From contig JACGWO010000002.1 of NCBI GenBank assembly GCA_034509735.1, forward strand, positions 26,583,636 through 26,647,635: DNA of 64,000 nucleotides. The letters are read 5' to 3'. The notes below the pieces were generated by a model. It was not told where the DNA came from. It did not search any database and worked only from the letters and a program-made list of their open reading frames with translations. How positions within the stretch are numbered: the stretch's first letter is position 1; each line of letters opens with the position of its first letter. The DNA comes from Sesamum alatum (Eukaryota > Streptophyta > Magnoliopsida > Lamiales > Pedaliaceae). A program made the translations under genes and the position numbers. Below, one piece after another: positions 45,401 through 57,435 of this stretch.

Positions 45401-47980
45401 ACCATCTATTCTAGGTAATCATCTCCTCGATAGTGTGATGCTCTGACCAATGAAGTAACCTCATTTGCTTTGTGAACTCACATTGGTTCAAGACTTTGGG
45501 CTTTGCCTTTCACATCATCACTCACATCCTCTACTATGTAAGCCTGGCACTTCTTAACCCTTCTATGTCATAATTCGAGCATCACCATTGCAACCCTATC
45601 TCTTTCCAGCCATGGCAACTGCCAGTGTCTCAAGATCTACCATTACTCATCTATAGATAGAGGAGGACCAAGAGGAACTTTTCGTAACAGCACTGTATCA
45701 ACAATTCAAAAGCTCTCGTATTTAATCAACATAACATCCAATTTATGGATGATAAAAGGATCCAACTAGATTTTGTCAATGCTAAATTTATATTTCTTAT
45801 TAATTTTCTCATTCATATCTCAATAATTTATTTATATTCTTCAACGGACATCATATAGTATTTAATATAACAAAATTTATATGTGCTCACTGCTTAATGA
45901 GCACCAAAAACCTGAGTGTTTAGCTCCCTAGAGTTCAATCTTCCAACACCACCGCAGTCTAGTATTTGATTGATATGATAGCCAATTTACAGATGTAGGC
46001 TTCTAACTAGGCTTCTCACTTGTAAATTTAGCATTGGATATTACGATCTCCTAAGCAAAAAGCAAAAAATTTATCACTGCCAAGGTATTGAGCACTAAAT
46101 TTCACCATTGAGTCATTGACCTGACTAATTTGTCTCAAACTCTAAACTTAAAGAATAAGAAGTTGTTAAAAAGATACGGCTAAGTCGTATAAGATCTTTT
46201 ATATATATTATATGTTCAATATCAAGTAGCAAGTTGCCTTCCTATTTCTGAAGTCAGATTACCTCACCACAAAAAGAAACCTTAAGTTAGACCAGGAAAC
46301 AGAAATTGTTCATTCTTCCTGGATACCACTCATTCGGGACATTTTAATAATAATGCTACTTGTAATCAACATACGTTACAAGCGGATAACCATTTGGATT
46401 CCATGAGGATGATTATTCTATCCTTTATATTTACTTTTAAACCTCCAAACAGATTAAATACTATTTTTTTCACATGGAAATCTAGAACAGCATTCATCTT
46501 TTTTGTTATGGAGATAAGAAAAAATGCAAGAGTTATTTTAGATATGATTCATTACATCCCTTATCTGGGATGTCCAAATTCAATTCTTTTCACTTCCATT
46601 TATACATAACTAATGAAAGTGGTACTTGCGCTTTTCATTACCATTATGAACCAATAGGGGGAGATTAAAGCATAAGCCAGCATGACATGAAAGAAATCAG
46701 AAACTCAATGTCAATTACCAATGTCGTATCCCCCCAATAGATCATCCATCCTAAGAGTTAAGCCAATATATTTGACTCAATTAGTGAATTATAATTATAA
46801 ACCTGCCACTAAGTCTTAATTCTCCTTCAGCTCTGTGCCCTCACACCCTCTACAACCCAAACATTAAACTCTCTCCCCAACAGTGGACCATCTTGGTAAA
46901 GAATCTGACAAGAAAAGATGGCTATATTCCAAATTCCAAGTCCCACACCAGCTCTTTCACTCCCCAACCCCTCAACATGCTCAAGACCTGAGAGCAGTCT
47001 AATGAATGGACACTACAGGTGGCTTGTTTATAGAAAGAAAAAAGGCAGGTAAAAGAAAAAACATGCCCTAAATATGCTGCAAGGTAGTCTGCTAGTACAT
47101 AAGAGCAAATTAGTCCACCATGTATAACTGCATACTCACCATACATTTGTGTTTAGTGGGGCACACATGTCATTATCAATTCGGCTATCCTCAACTTGAA
47201 GTTGCATCTTCAATGTTTAAGGCAAGTATTTGCTTAATTATTGCCCAGGTCAGAATTCATCAATTATAGCCTTAAAAAAATGGTACACAACAAGCAAATG
47301 AAAAAAAAGAAAAAACGTATATCGATACAAGTACCAGAAGATATACCTCTTGAATGTGGAAATATTTCGGAAGAGGGGGCCATATAATTCTGGATCATCA
47401 TCACTAGCTACCGATGCATTTTCAATATCTCTTTTAGCAAATGCAAGAGCCTCATCTGGTGTCAATGAGGACAGGTATCTCTATACACGGTAAGGAACCT
47501 TGTGTAAAGAAGAAAGAACATGAAAAAAATAAAAATATAATAAACCGAACAGTAATGAATTACCTGTATGTGACTGGGAAGTTTTTTAACAATATGAGCT
47601 GAAGCTGGTGGCAAATCCATACTGATTGACTTTCCCTTTCTTCGTCGTGATACCTTTTTTTTCTCTTTGGAAACTACTATGGATGAATTTAGTTTGTCAG
47701 AAGAACTAAGTGAAACCACTATAGGGGCATCTCGAATTGTTTCAAGATGGACACCCGCTGCCAAAGAATGGCTTTTACCCAAATGTACTGCAGTGTTCAG
47801 GGGTAGGTAGGATGAAATTGCAGGGTGTGGTTGGGAAATCCATTCCGTCAGTGGATAAGGAAGTGAAGAAATCAGTAAGAACACACCACCTATTGTAAGA
47901 ATTGAAGAGACAAAAAACAATTTTCTCCAGTCAATTCTGAATATCAGAAAGACTAGAATAACCCGCAACAGCTTAGTCAT
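42491..47980 (-). CDS. GT47 exostosin-family glycosyltransferase, four exons, 529 aa
   Basis: A probable Golgi type II membrane glycosyltransferase of the plant GT47 exostosin-like family, like the Arabidopsis group annotated around At5g03795 and At3g07620; substrate unknown. Exons on the minus strand are 47980-47564, 47480-47347, 45012-44664 and 43180-42491, all with GT/AG introns. Together they give a clean 1590-nt frame. Residues 1-18 are cytosolic and basic, and about 19-41 are a signal anchor. A variable stem with KKKVSRRRKGK follows to about 180. The exostosin domain spans about 190-480, with YIYGEGRKPIFHTP, FLVACHDWGPY, HGRVRP, SSKYCICPMG, NSPRIVEAIYYECVPVIIAD and FSEVL-like PPLSEVLNW. 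The length is usual for the family. I saw no break, unlike everything else here. Likely wall or glycoprotein glycan synthesis, by inference. Confidence 0.92.
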
Positions 47981-49150
47981 ATCTATCTAATGTATTATTA
48001 GCTTGCTCGAGAACCCCTGTAGTTCAAATATCCAGCCTTGGATAATCTCCAAATTATCCATGTAAACCTCCTAAATTTCACTTAGTTGGTTGAGGAGCCA
48101 GCATGCACTTCCAGCATGTCTTGTGCTTTCAAAGAGAGTGGTTCTGTCATTAAATTGACACTGATATTTTCTTCTTTCATGTCCAGACATAAAGCTGCTA
48201 AGAAAAAGCTATATATTACAGTGCTATTGCAGAAGATCTCCAACTCTGTTAAGATAAATCTTTAACATTGTCATTTGTAAACTAGCAATTTTACAGCAAA
48301 AGCTAAACTCTGATAACAGCAGGCATCTTATGGCAATATTAACATAATCCTACACAGGCATAATTAGAGACCTTCCTTCGAACTTCTTCAAAATCCAAAC
48401 CAAGTCCAGAATCAAATACATGTGTATATAATAATATTTAGTAACTCAGGTGTTGTCTCTAAATCATCCAAAAACTCTTTCATGCCCTCTCCACTCCCCT
48501 AGCCCACAAAGACAAAGAAAATGAGAAAAAAATAGGAAAACTACACGGAGAAAGTTTCTAACTAATACCCGTCATAATATTTCCTTGGCAAGGAAAACCA
48601 GAAACAGAACTTTCACAAAAGATTAAAAGTGAAAAGAGCTACGAACATGATAGATATAATAACCGAAGAAGACAACAAAGCAACATCAAGAACAAGCATT
48701 TCTCATCTCGAAAACCAAGTATAAACAAACCCCTATAACAATTTCGAAGCATCCAAGCTACTGCCTTGACTTGTCTATCTTATACGAATCATGCAACAAT
48801 ATGTGCTCAAACAATCAAGAAAAGCAAAGGGAAAAAAAAAGAAGAAGAAGAAGAGCCGATAGTTAGCCCAATTCCATCCCAATCTTGAACCAAAATTCAC
48901 ACTTAGTATTCCCCCAAATTCAAAAATTCATATAATCCGACAGCCAGTAGATCATAATATCTCGATTTCCATATACATAAATGAGCATAATACGTCACTA
49001 CCTTGAAATCAGGAGGAATTGAGACAGCGTCAGAATGGAAGAAAGGGAAAGGAAGGGAAAAATGAAAGAAAGGAAGCTGGAGGGAAAGTAGCTACGCTGA
49101 CGATAGACAACCACTTCCACATTTTCATATGCTCTGCTTTTTTCCACCTT
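47981..49150 (-). promoter_or_regulatory. Probable 5' UTR with an intron, and promoter of the GT47 gene
   Basis: Reading the minus strand, a CT-rich leader at about 49110-49002 ends in AAG followed by gtagtg, a good donor. An acceptor (aactacag, then GGG) lies at 48017-48024, giving a second leader exon of about 36 bases before the ATG at 47980. So a 5'-UTR intron of about 985 bp is likely. The core promoter would lie beyond about 49120, where the sequence is T-rich (attta repeats, 49173-49196). This is inferred from splice-site fit only. Confidence 0.45.
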
Positions 49151-49327
49151 TCTCTCAACTGCTCTTCCTCTTTCTTTATTTATTTATTTATTTATCTAAT
49201 TTTATTCATACATATCTATGTATCTACCCCTACTATTTATTAAGAGGGTGTCTGTGTCCACTTATAACTTTTTTAAAACATCTTGTAAAACGATTGATAG
49301 TTTTTAAGTTGGTACAAAGTGTTCGAC

Positions 49328-49669
49328 AAGAGTGTAAATGATTCAAATCCAATCGAACAGATTATTATTCAAATTTATTTGAATTATTATTGAATTTCAA
49401 AAATTGTGTTTGAATTTGGTTTCATTATTGTTCCAATCGAATTCAAACAAGCTTTAATCGAATAAAAAATGAGTCGAGCTCGAATAATTTGATATTTTTA
49501 AATATATTTTATTATTTTTACACTAATCGAGCCGAACTCAAAAATTTACCGAACAAAATTTGTTTGTTTCAAATTTGGTTTGTTAAATTTAACAAATCGA
49601 ATTCAAACGAGTTTTTATCGATCGATTTCAATCGAGTATCGAATAGTTTGATTATCTTTTCACCCCTAG
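49328..49669. mobile_element. hAT-like MITE, about 340 bp
   Basis: The left end, caagagtgtaaatgattc, resembles the complement of the right end, gattatcttttcacccctag, and matches the common TAGGGGTG-type hAT terminus. Clusters of tcgagctcgaat- and atcgaattcaaac-like words fill the interior. The 8-bp flanks look similar (gtgttcga and tgtttggt, offset by one) but are not perfect. Confidence 0.55.
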
Positions 49670-51289
49670 TGTTTGGTAAATTTTTCAAAAAAGGAGTTTA
49701 TAAGCTTTAAAAACAAAATATTAGGAACGTATAAGTTCTCGTAAGGAGTTGCTAATTTATTTATATGATCTTTGACAAATTTCTTTAAATTAATTATAAA
49801 ATTTGTCATTACTAACATATTATAAGCTCTATAGTCTTATTTTACCCAAACACTTCATAAACTTATTTTTAAAATAAAATTCATATTTTTATAAGCTCTA
49901 AAAACATCCTATAAAATGTATGGATTTATAAAATCTTTTTATTAATTTAGTCAAATAGCCTGTAAGTGTGAAGAGTTAGAGTAACTACTTTTGATTGATG
50001 AAATATAGATCAAAATACTTTCAAGTATATTTATTTTCACGTTAAAATTTCATATTAGTAATATTTTATTCATGCAAATTTAACAATTAATAAAAAATTA
50101 TTTAAGAAATATTAGTTGTGATATTTGGTTACTTTCTTTTTTATATAATTAGATAAAAAGGTAACGAAAATTTATACTTTATTATAATTGAAGTTCACCT
50201 TTTTTATGTTTTTTTTTTGTTTGTCACTTATTTATTTTTTAAACTATTTCAATGGGTATTTTTTTTTTTTTTTGATTTTCTCAACTTCCACGTTTCTGTT
50301 TTTCACTTTCTCTTAATAACTTCACACAACCTTTACTTTTTTACTATGTTTTATTTATTTAACAAAAATATATATTTTGAAAAAATAACAATTATATTAT
50401 TTTAAGTTTTAAATTAATTGCACACATATTTAAGTGCGTCACACACCTAAATTTCAATGATCCATGTGTATCGAGTGTGTTCCGTAGCTATTGTTGTATA
50501 TTAATGTTCAAAGCCTAAGAGAAACTACTTTTGATCAGCAAAATTTAGATTGAATAATATACCCTTATACTTATTTCTTCCACAATTAATTATCTTTTTA
50601 GTCAATTAATTATATCAATAATTTGTTTTATCCCTGCACTTTGGAACTTAATTTGTTTTATAAATTTTGGTTCATTATTCATTATATTTGTTTCTATTTC
50701 ATATAATGTAATAAACATAATAAAATTTTAAATTATATACACACGTCTATTGTGTTTCAATTGCTTAGTATTTATAATGGGAAAAACCTTATAGTAACTA
50801 TCATGTTGGCACAAAATGTGATTGCTTAAAATGCCATTAGCTATATTCTGTTCCTTCATAAAAAAAAATCATATCTTTTCAATTAATTAATAATTTTCTC
50901 ATTCGTACACAATAAATTTTAGTTTACTTTATTAATCTCGATCAGTTATATTGTTATCTGTTTATATAATTAAATCAATATAATACAATTTTAAATTTAT
51001 ACTATTTATCCATATTTGTATTTATGCCATATTTATCAGTGTTACTATATTATATAGAGCCGAACCTTTTTTCTAAAAAAAAAAAGATCTCATAGGTAAT
51101 TTTTTAGGGATGAATGATTTATTTCTTTTCTTTCTTTTTATATTATTAGTCATCGTTGCACGCAGTCCCTATGAATATATAAAAGAATTATAGTGTGAGA
51201 TGAAAAGAAACAAACGCGGTAAGAAGGGAGGAGAAAGAAATAAATTCGTAAGAAGAACGAAACTTGGAGTGAGTTAAGAGAGGAAAAAC
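49670..51289. other. AT-rich intergenic DNA, no gene seen
   Basis: Long T and A runs (for example 50204-50219 and 50261-50274). No open frame with recognisable content and no clear element ends. Confidence 0.6.
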
Positions 51290-52658
51290 AAAGTATAATT
51301 ATGAGTGATATGTTGTCAGATAAAACACCTTCAGCTTTAAGAATCTCAAGACCTTTTTGACTGATATGTCCTAACCGTTTATGCCATAAAACAGTTTTAT
51401 CATTTTCAACAACATTAGCAGAAAAACCATCATACTTGACAGTACACACATAAAGATTACATTTTTGTTCAGCTTTGAAAACAGTTAATGAACCCTTCAT
51501 AATTTTCATAACCCCCTTTCCCCATCTGCCCTCTAGACCTTCTTCCTCAAGAACAACACATAAAATAAGAAGTCAGGGACAAACCTGATGTTTTTAAGGG
51601 TTAACTTAAAACTGTTTCAAAAGACAAGTTCACGTCACCAAGACCCAAAATTTCACAGCGTTTTTCATTTGCCATTGAGACAAAACCATAACTCCTAGAT
51701 TCAAACTTTGAGAAAACATCTTTAAAAGGAGTCATATGAAAAGAACAACCAAAATCAATTAGTCACTCATGCATATTCAAACTCTGAACATTGTTAACAT
51801 CACATACCATGAAAACATCGCCAGAGCAATCATCAGTAACAACATTAACATTGTCATTTGAGTAATTTTGATCTTTATCTTTTTTAGGTTTTCTGCAGTC
51901 CTTAATATAGTGACCCTTAATACCGCAGTTATAACACTTTCTTTCTTTAACCTTGTCATCACTATTTTTTATCACTTTTACCTCTTGACTTACTCCTACT
52001 CTTGTGTTTACCTTTACTGTGTTTCCTATACTTGTAATCTGAATTCCTGTTTTTAGTCCTCCCTCTAACAAAATTAACCTCACCTTGTGACTGGCTTGGT
52101 TTGTTGGTTTTGAGGTCCATCTCTTTGCTTTTTAGACCACTAATAACAATATCCAGATTTACATTGTCTCTATCATACTTAATGGCAGCTTTAACATCAT
52201 CATAGGAATCTGGTATGGCAGTAAGCAATACTATAGAGGTATAGTCATCAATATTCTTATCCCCAGTCAGTTTTATATCCTGGATTAACTTAGTGAAACT
52301 CATCAATATTATCATCAATATTTTTAGTCAGATCCAACTTATATCTGAAAAACTTTTCTAGTAAAAACAGTTTACTAGGTAATGAGGTTTATGTGTAAAG
52401 TTCTTCTAACCTATTCCATAACTCTCTAGCTGATTCTTGTTTTCCTACTTTTTGAATCACAACATCAGACAAGTTAAGAATAATAGAAGAGTACGCAAAT
52501 TCATCATTTTCAAGTTTCTTTTCCTCATTAACAGTATCAGCATATTTTCCATCAATAGCTTTGAAAACCTTTTGCTGAATCAAAATTCCTTTTATTTTTT
52601 GTTGCCAGATAATAAAATCAGTTTTGCCATCAAACGGAAGCAGATTGTAGCCAGCCAT
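51290..52658 (-). pseudogene. Ty1/copia gag, protease and pre-integrase (5' part of pol), reverse orientation
   Basis: Gag begins at the ATG at 52658: MAGYNLLPFDG, then WQQKIKGILIQQK and ARELWNRLEELY, a UBN2-type gag. After a break near 52320-52390 it continues with LTAIPDSYDDVKAAI (about 52210) and a basic stretch. A CCHC knuckle CYNCGIKGHYIKDC (about 51890-51930) follows. The protease region has DFGCSFHMTP where a DSG- or DTG-type site is expected (about 51750). Pre-integrase ends with VLWHKRLGHIS (about 51350-51390). Integrase, RT and the 3' LTR are absent. It is unrelated to the variant A/B copia family. It is non-functional. Confidence 0.88.
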
Positions 52659-52676
52659 GATACAAGGCAGTAATAA

Positions 52677-52735
52677 CAGATGCAACAAATGTGGTAATAG
52701 CAACAAATGCAGTAATAGCAACAAATGCAACAGAG
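52677..52735. repeat. Short degenerate tandem repeat in the copia leader
   Basis: Three copies of an 18-bp unit, gcaacaaatgcagtaata, with small differences, lie just upstream of gag on the minus strand. Confidence 0.8.
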
Positions 52736-53113
52736 TAATGATCAGGGGTTCCTCGACCTACTCTCAACCAGATACCCGACGGTCTCAGGGACCCGGCCAA
52801 GTGAGAAGTAAGAGGAGGGTTCGGTCTAGGTCTGGTAACAGAAATAGAAATAAAATATCCAAGAGCAGAAATCTTACAGGAGTATCACAGAGATATCACA
52901 AAGATTAAAATATCACCGAGATAATAATATCAGAAATTTCAGAACCGAAATATAACAGAGGATAGCACCAAGCAGGATAACTTTTACTTGAAAAATATAG
53001 TAGCAGATAAGATTTTCGCACACAGCAGAAAGATTATATTCAGCACTAAGCAGTAAATCAGGAGTAGGGTAAGAATTTACCGTGGAGCCGTCAGGGCCAG
53101 AACCAGATAAATC

Positions 53114-53126
53114 GGCTCTGATACCA
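53114..53126 (-). promoter_or_regulatory. Primer binding site of the reverse-oriented copia element
   Basis: On the minus strand it reads TGGTATCAGAGCC, an initiator-Met tRNA match, one base after the LTR end at 53128. A leader of about 450 bp separates it from gag. Confidence 0.88.
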
Positions 53127-53127
53127 C

Positions 53128-53670
53128 TGTTGTGTTGAGATTCACCAGTGGAGATTCGAACACTAATTACTATTACAGACCAAAGATCACTTAGATCTAC
53201 AAATTATAGTATTAAAATACAATCGGAAGCATGAAATAAAATATCTAAGGCTCAGGGAGCCAAGATCCGGGAACTCACGGCTACTCTTAAGGCCGGCTCC
53301 CCCCACCGGTTGCTCAACCACCACAAAGTACCTTGTCCACTCAGGAATCACAAAGACACACAATTACGAGGCCATCGGAGATAGGGAAGAGGGGTGAGAA
53401 CCCAAGGAGCCATTTCAGAGGTCGAGGGAGTAAGAGAGAAGAGAGGAAACGACGGATTGAAGAGGGAGACACAACTAACCAGAGTCAAACTAGGACAAGG
53501 ATATAAGGGGAGGTGGATGGGCTGGATCAAAAAACGGGCCAAACAACACAAGAGATGGGCCAAGAATAGATTGGGCCAATAGTGTGGTGGTGGGCCTTCC
53601 ATGGCGGTGGGAGAGAGTGGGCTGTGAGGTCTGGGCCTACCAAATGGGTCATAGGCCAACTTTAACAACA
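53128..53670 (-). mobile_element. 5' LTR of the reverse-oriented copia element, 543 bp
   Basis: The plus strand runs from tgttgtgttgag to tttaacaaca, so both strands have TGTTG ... CAACA ends. A PBS lies directly inside it. No second LTR is present, in line with a 3'-truncated copy. A proline-rich open frame inside it is not a gene. Confidence 0.8.
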
Positions 53671-53694
53671 GGGTAAAAACCCCCTCTTTTAAAA

Positions 53695-54941
53695 AAGACA
53701 AGATTTCTTACCCTGTGGTCAAAGTAAGACAAGACACGCCCCCCACTCCCCTATTAAACCCATTTGCCTTAAACCCCCCAATAAAACCCATTTCCGCCCC
53801 CCTCCCCCCCCCCCCCAAGCCACCACCTCAATCCATTTCCCTTACTAACCCCCTCACACCCAATTCATTTCCCTTACTTGAATATATTTTACAATGAAAA
53901 AAAACTTATGAAGGAAAAAAAACTATTTTTTTAATTAATGGTTTTTTAAATTGTTAATTAATAATTAATCTAATATTTTTATTAATATTATGTACAAAAA
54001 ATATGATGTAGTATATAACTAAAACCTTTTTAGTTCGTAGTATTTTTGTAATTTTTTGTTTAATTTTAATTTTATTTATTTTTTAATTTTTAATATAATA
54101 TCTATAGTTTAAAAATTTTAAAAATTTTAAAATAATAAGATGGACACAAACACGGTGAGACGGACTCAGTGATACGAAAATTTTTAAAAATTAGGACACG
54201 ATACGACTACATTTAAAGTTATGCCTTGGTCTCTAGGTACATCTTCAAATCAATGCTTTATCTGTGCGTAAAACACACTATTGTTGTCAATATTAATTTT
54301 CACACAATGTTATTGTTGTTAATTGTGCACAATATTAATAAAAATATTAAATTTAGTATCCAATTAAATTTATTTATTTTAATTAAAGATACATTCTAAT
54401 AATAATAATTATTTTTTAAAAAAATTTGATTGGTATCATTATTTCGAATAAAGTCATGCAATTATTGTCGATTTTTTGTACACAACATTAAGAAACACGC
54501 AATATTATTTTTATATATTCTTTGTGCACAATATTAGTAAAAATATTATTTTAATTAAAAATATATTCTAATTATAATTATTTTTTAAAAATACAAAAAA
54601 ATATTAAGTTTATTAATACTTAATGATTAAAATTATTAATTAACAATTACCTAATTTTTATAAAATTAAAATTGAACAATGTTACAAAAATACTAAGAAC
54701 TAAAAGGGTTTTAGTTATATACTACATCATATTTTTTGTACACAATATTAATAAAAATATTTAATTAATTATTAATTAACAATTTCAAAAACCATTAATT
54801 AAAAAAATAGTTTTTTCCCCTGAAAAGTTTTTTTTTTTTATTTCTAAAATAATATCTATACTAAAATAAGGGAAATGGGCAATGGGTTTTAAAGGGGGTG
54901 GGGGGCGTGACTACTTTGAAGACGGGATCTCATCCCGTCTT
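53695..54941. mobile_element. Foldback-like element with long inverted repeats, about 1.25 kb
   Basis: Two arms of about 300 bp are inverted copies. 53895-54075 pairs with 54650-54830 (for example tatgatgtagtatataacta against its complement at about 54705). The outer parts pair too (cacgccccccac at about 53735 against gtggggggcgtg at about 54898). Termini are aagac...gtctt. The right tip, 54918-54942, is a perfect 11-bp stem with a 3-base loop. The roughly 550-bp middle has no coding sequence. Long TIRs suggest a MULE-type or Foldback non-autonomous element. No clear target duplication is seen; a copia LTR ends 25 bp to the left. Confidence 0.75.
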
Positions 54942-56378
54942 CGCTTATATATAAAATTGGAGTCATATAATATCAGTTTTAAATTTTTTTATTTTTTTAT
55001 ATTTAAAAAATAATTTCTCCTAAATCGGACTTCACATCTCAATATTGCAATGCATGTCTTTGCATATTCACACTCTTGATAGTTTCTTCACATAAGAGTA
55101 TCTTTTTGGTGTCCTCAATTTTTTTGGTCTGTCATTTTTATTTTTCACTTTTTACTCATTTTTCTCTTTTCTCAACTTCCATATTACTCTCTTTTTTTCT
55201 TCTTTTTTTTTTTTTTCGCTCTTACTCTTTTTTTCAATAATTTCTCATAATTTTATCCTATTTTTTAATATTTTTAATGTATCTAATATAGTTAAGATAA
55301 TATTAATTTTTAGAAGTTAAATATATTGTGTACACAACATTTGAATCTCCCACATACTCTATTACACATTTGATTCATCCATTTGTAATTTAAATTTTTA
55401 AATATTTTTCAGGTATTAATCAAAATCTTCAAAAAACAAAAAAAGGATTACTAATGAAAATTAACTAAAATAATATAATTATTAATAATTGTAAATATAT
55501 ATTTAACTGTATCACACACTATAATCCTCTTACATGGATACTAGAGGAATTCATTCAATTGTCGTACAATTAATGAAACTATTTATTTATTTATTTTGAT
55601 TAATAATTTATAATTTTTATTTGAAACATAAAAAACATATTGAACTTAGTAAACTTAATTATGGAGTTAAGAATATATGTCCTATAACATATATGAAAAT
55701 AAGTGTATTTTCACCCTTGAATAATTCATTTTAAATATATAAATATTTTGCCCTTTCACCTAGAGTCAGCTAAAATTCATTTTCGGCCCTAACTTTGTTG
55801 ACCGACTCCAAAACCATTCATGTCTTTTTTTAATTAACTTTAAATTGGTCCTTATGTTGAATTTCCACCATTGCTTCCAACTAAATTATGTGAATTTTTT
55901 AATTAACCTTCTAATAATTTTATCTTCAATTATTTTAATTTCTCACATTTTAATTTCAATTACAATTCAGTCCCTTAGGACAAATTTGCATGGAAAGTAA
56001 ATAGTTTTCCAGATGCAATTGTTCAAGTTATTAGGTGTGTTGATCTATCACTATGCATGAGTCTTCTAGTACAAAAAAAAAAAAAAAAAATATTCTTTGT
56101 CTAATGAAAAAGATATTGGTATTTTATTAAAGATAAGAACACAAATATTCCTTTATTTAATTTTAAGTTGATAAATAATTTGATTTATTATGTGCAACAC
56201 CCCCTCTGTAGATACAACCCTTTCCAGTGTTTAATATCTATGTAACTATGTAGTTAGAACTTGTTGGCCCATCTAACAAGACTGACAAGCGACCTTACAA
56301 TCTAATTAAATAAGTGACTGCGAATTATCTCTTGAAAAATATAGGTGGCAAGAAATGAGTTGTCTACTCATTAAGTAT
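54942..56378. other. AT-rich intergenic DNA, no gene seen
   Basis: It has homopolymer runs and repeated attaatt words. 55690-55990 (phrases such as gtgtattttcacccttga) resembles MITE-type sequence like that at 58768 and 60181, but I found no paired termini. Confidence 0.5.
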
Positions 56379-57128
56379 TATAATTAGTTTATATATATAT
56401 ATATACGTACTAAATAAATTTCATGCAAATGGCACAAACCACAACTATTCATCATGCAACAACCACAAAAATTATGAATTAATCAACATGAATAATCATA
56501 CACCAATCCTAGTATAACGCGCAAAAAATAACTTTTATTTTCTTAGGACGCTGCTTAGTCTAACTGGATATATGTTCAATAGTTTTGTCGATTATCATTA
56601 TCTCAGTCCATGTGATGTAATATACACTGTGTAGCAATATCAGCAAAAGAGATCACAACAAACATGGCACCCCCACACAACCCTAATGTGTAGCAAATTA
56701 ATATATGATAATAAATGATAATTAAGGAAAAAATGCAAGCAACCTCCTGTAATATAATTAGTTTATATATATATATATACGTACTAAATAAATTTCATGC
56801 AAATGGCACAAACCACAACTATTCATCATGCAACAACCACAAAAATTATGAATTAATCAACATGAATAATCATACACCAATCCATAGTATAACGCGTAAA
56901 AAATAACTTTTATTTTCTTAGGACGCTGCTTAGTCTAACTGGATATATGTTCAATAGCTTTGTCGATTATCATTATCTCAGTCCATGTCATGTAATATAC
57001 ACTGTGTAACAATATCAACAAAAGAGATCACAACAAACATGGCACCCCCACACAACCCTAATATTTAGCAAATTAATATATGATAATAAATGATAATTAA
57101 GGGAAAACTGCAGCAACCTCCTGTAATA
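56379..57128 (+). repeat. Direct tandem duplication, two copies of about 374 bp
   Basis: 56381-56754 and 56755-57128 are almost the same. They share a (TA)n tract, tacgtactaaataaatttc, ggacgctgcttagtctaact and cacccccacacaaccctaat, with only a few substitutions and a small indel (cctagta against ccatagta). No gene is in either copy. Confidence 0.93.
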
Positions 57129-57130
57129 TT

Positions 57131-57435
57131 CACTAGAAAAAATATTACTATTAGCTACATTTTTAATGACCATGGCTAAAAACCTTGGTAAATAATTATT
57201 GTTAATTACGGTTAAATAAAAATCAATGCAAAAACTCATTTTTCCACCATGAAAAACTTAGTTGCCACGGCTTTTAGCCGTGGTAAAAATATTTGTCATG
57301 GCAAATATTTTAGCCACCCTCGTAAAAACCACGACCGACAACCGTTGCGTGGTCGTGGTCAATAACTATTCGCTACGGTTATTTAGTATTAACCATGGCA
57401 ATTAGCCATGGTTAAAGGTCATATGTTTTATAGTG
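57131..57435. mobile_element. CACTA-type MITE, 305 bp
   Basis: It starts CACTAGAAAAAATATTA and ends gttttatagtg, with 3-bp target duplications att at 57128-57130 and att at 57436-57438. Inside are several inverted copies of a ttagccgtggtaaa-like motif (for example 57271-57292), as expected for subterminal binding sites. It has no coding capacity. Confidence 0.85.

Noticed and set aside
53348..53897. Proline-rich open frames in both directions
   Set aside because: They lie in the non-coding LTR (53128-53670) and in the poly-C-rich left arm of the foldback-like element. No domain is recognisable.
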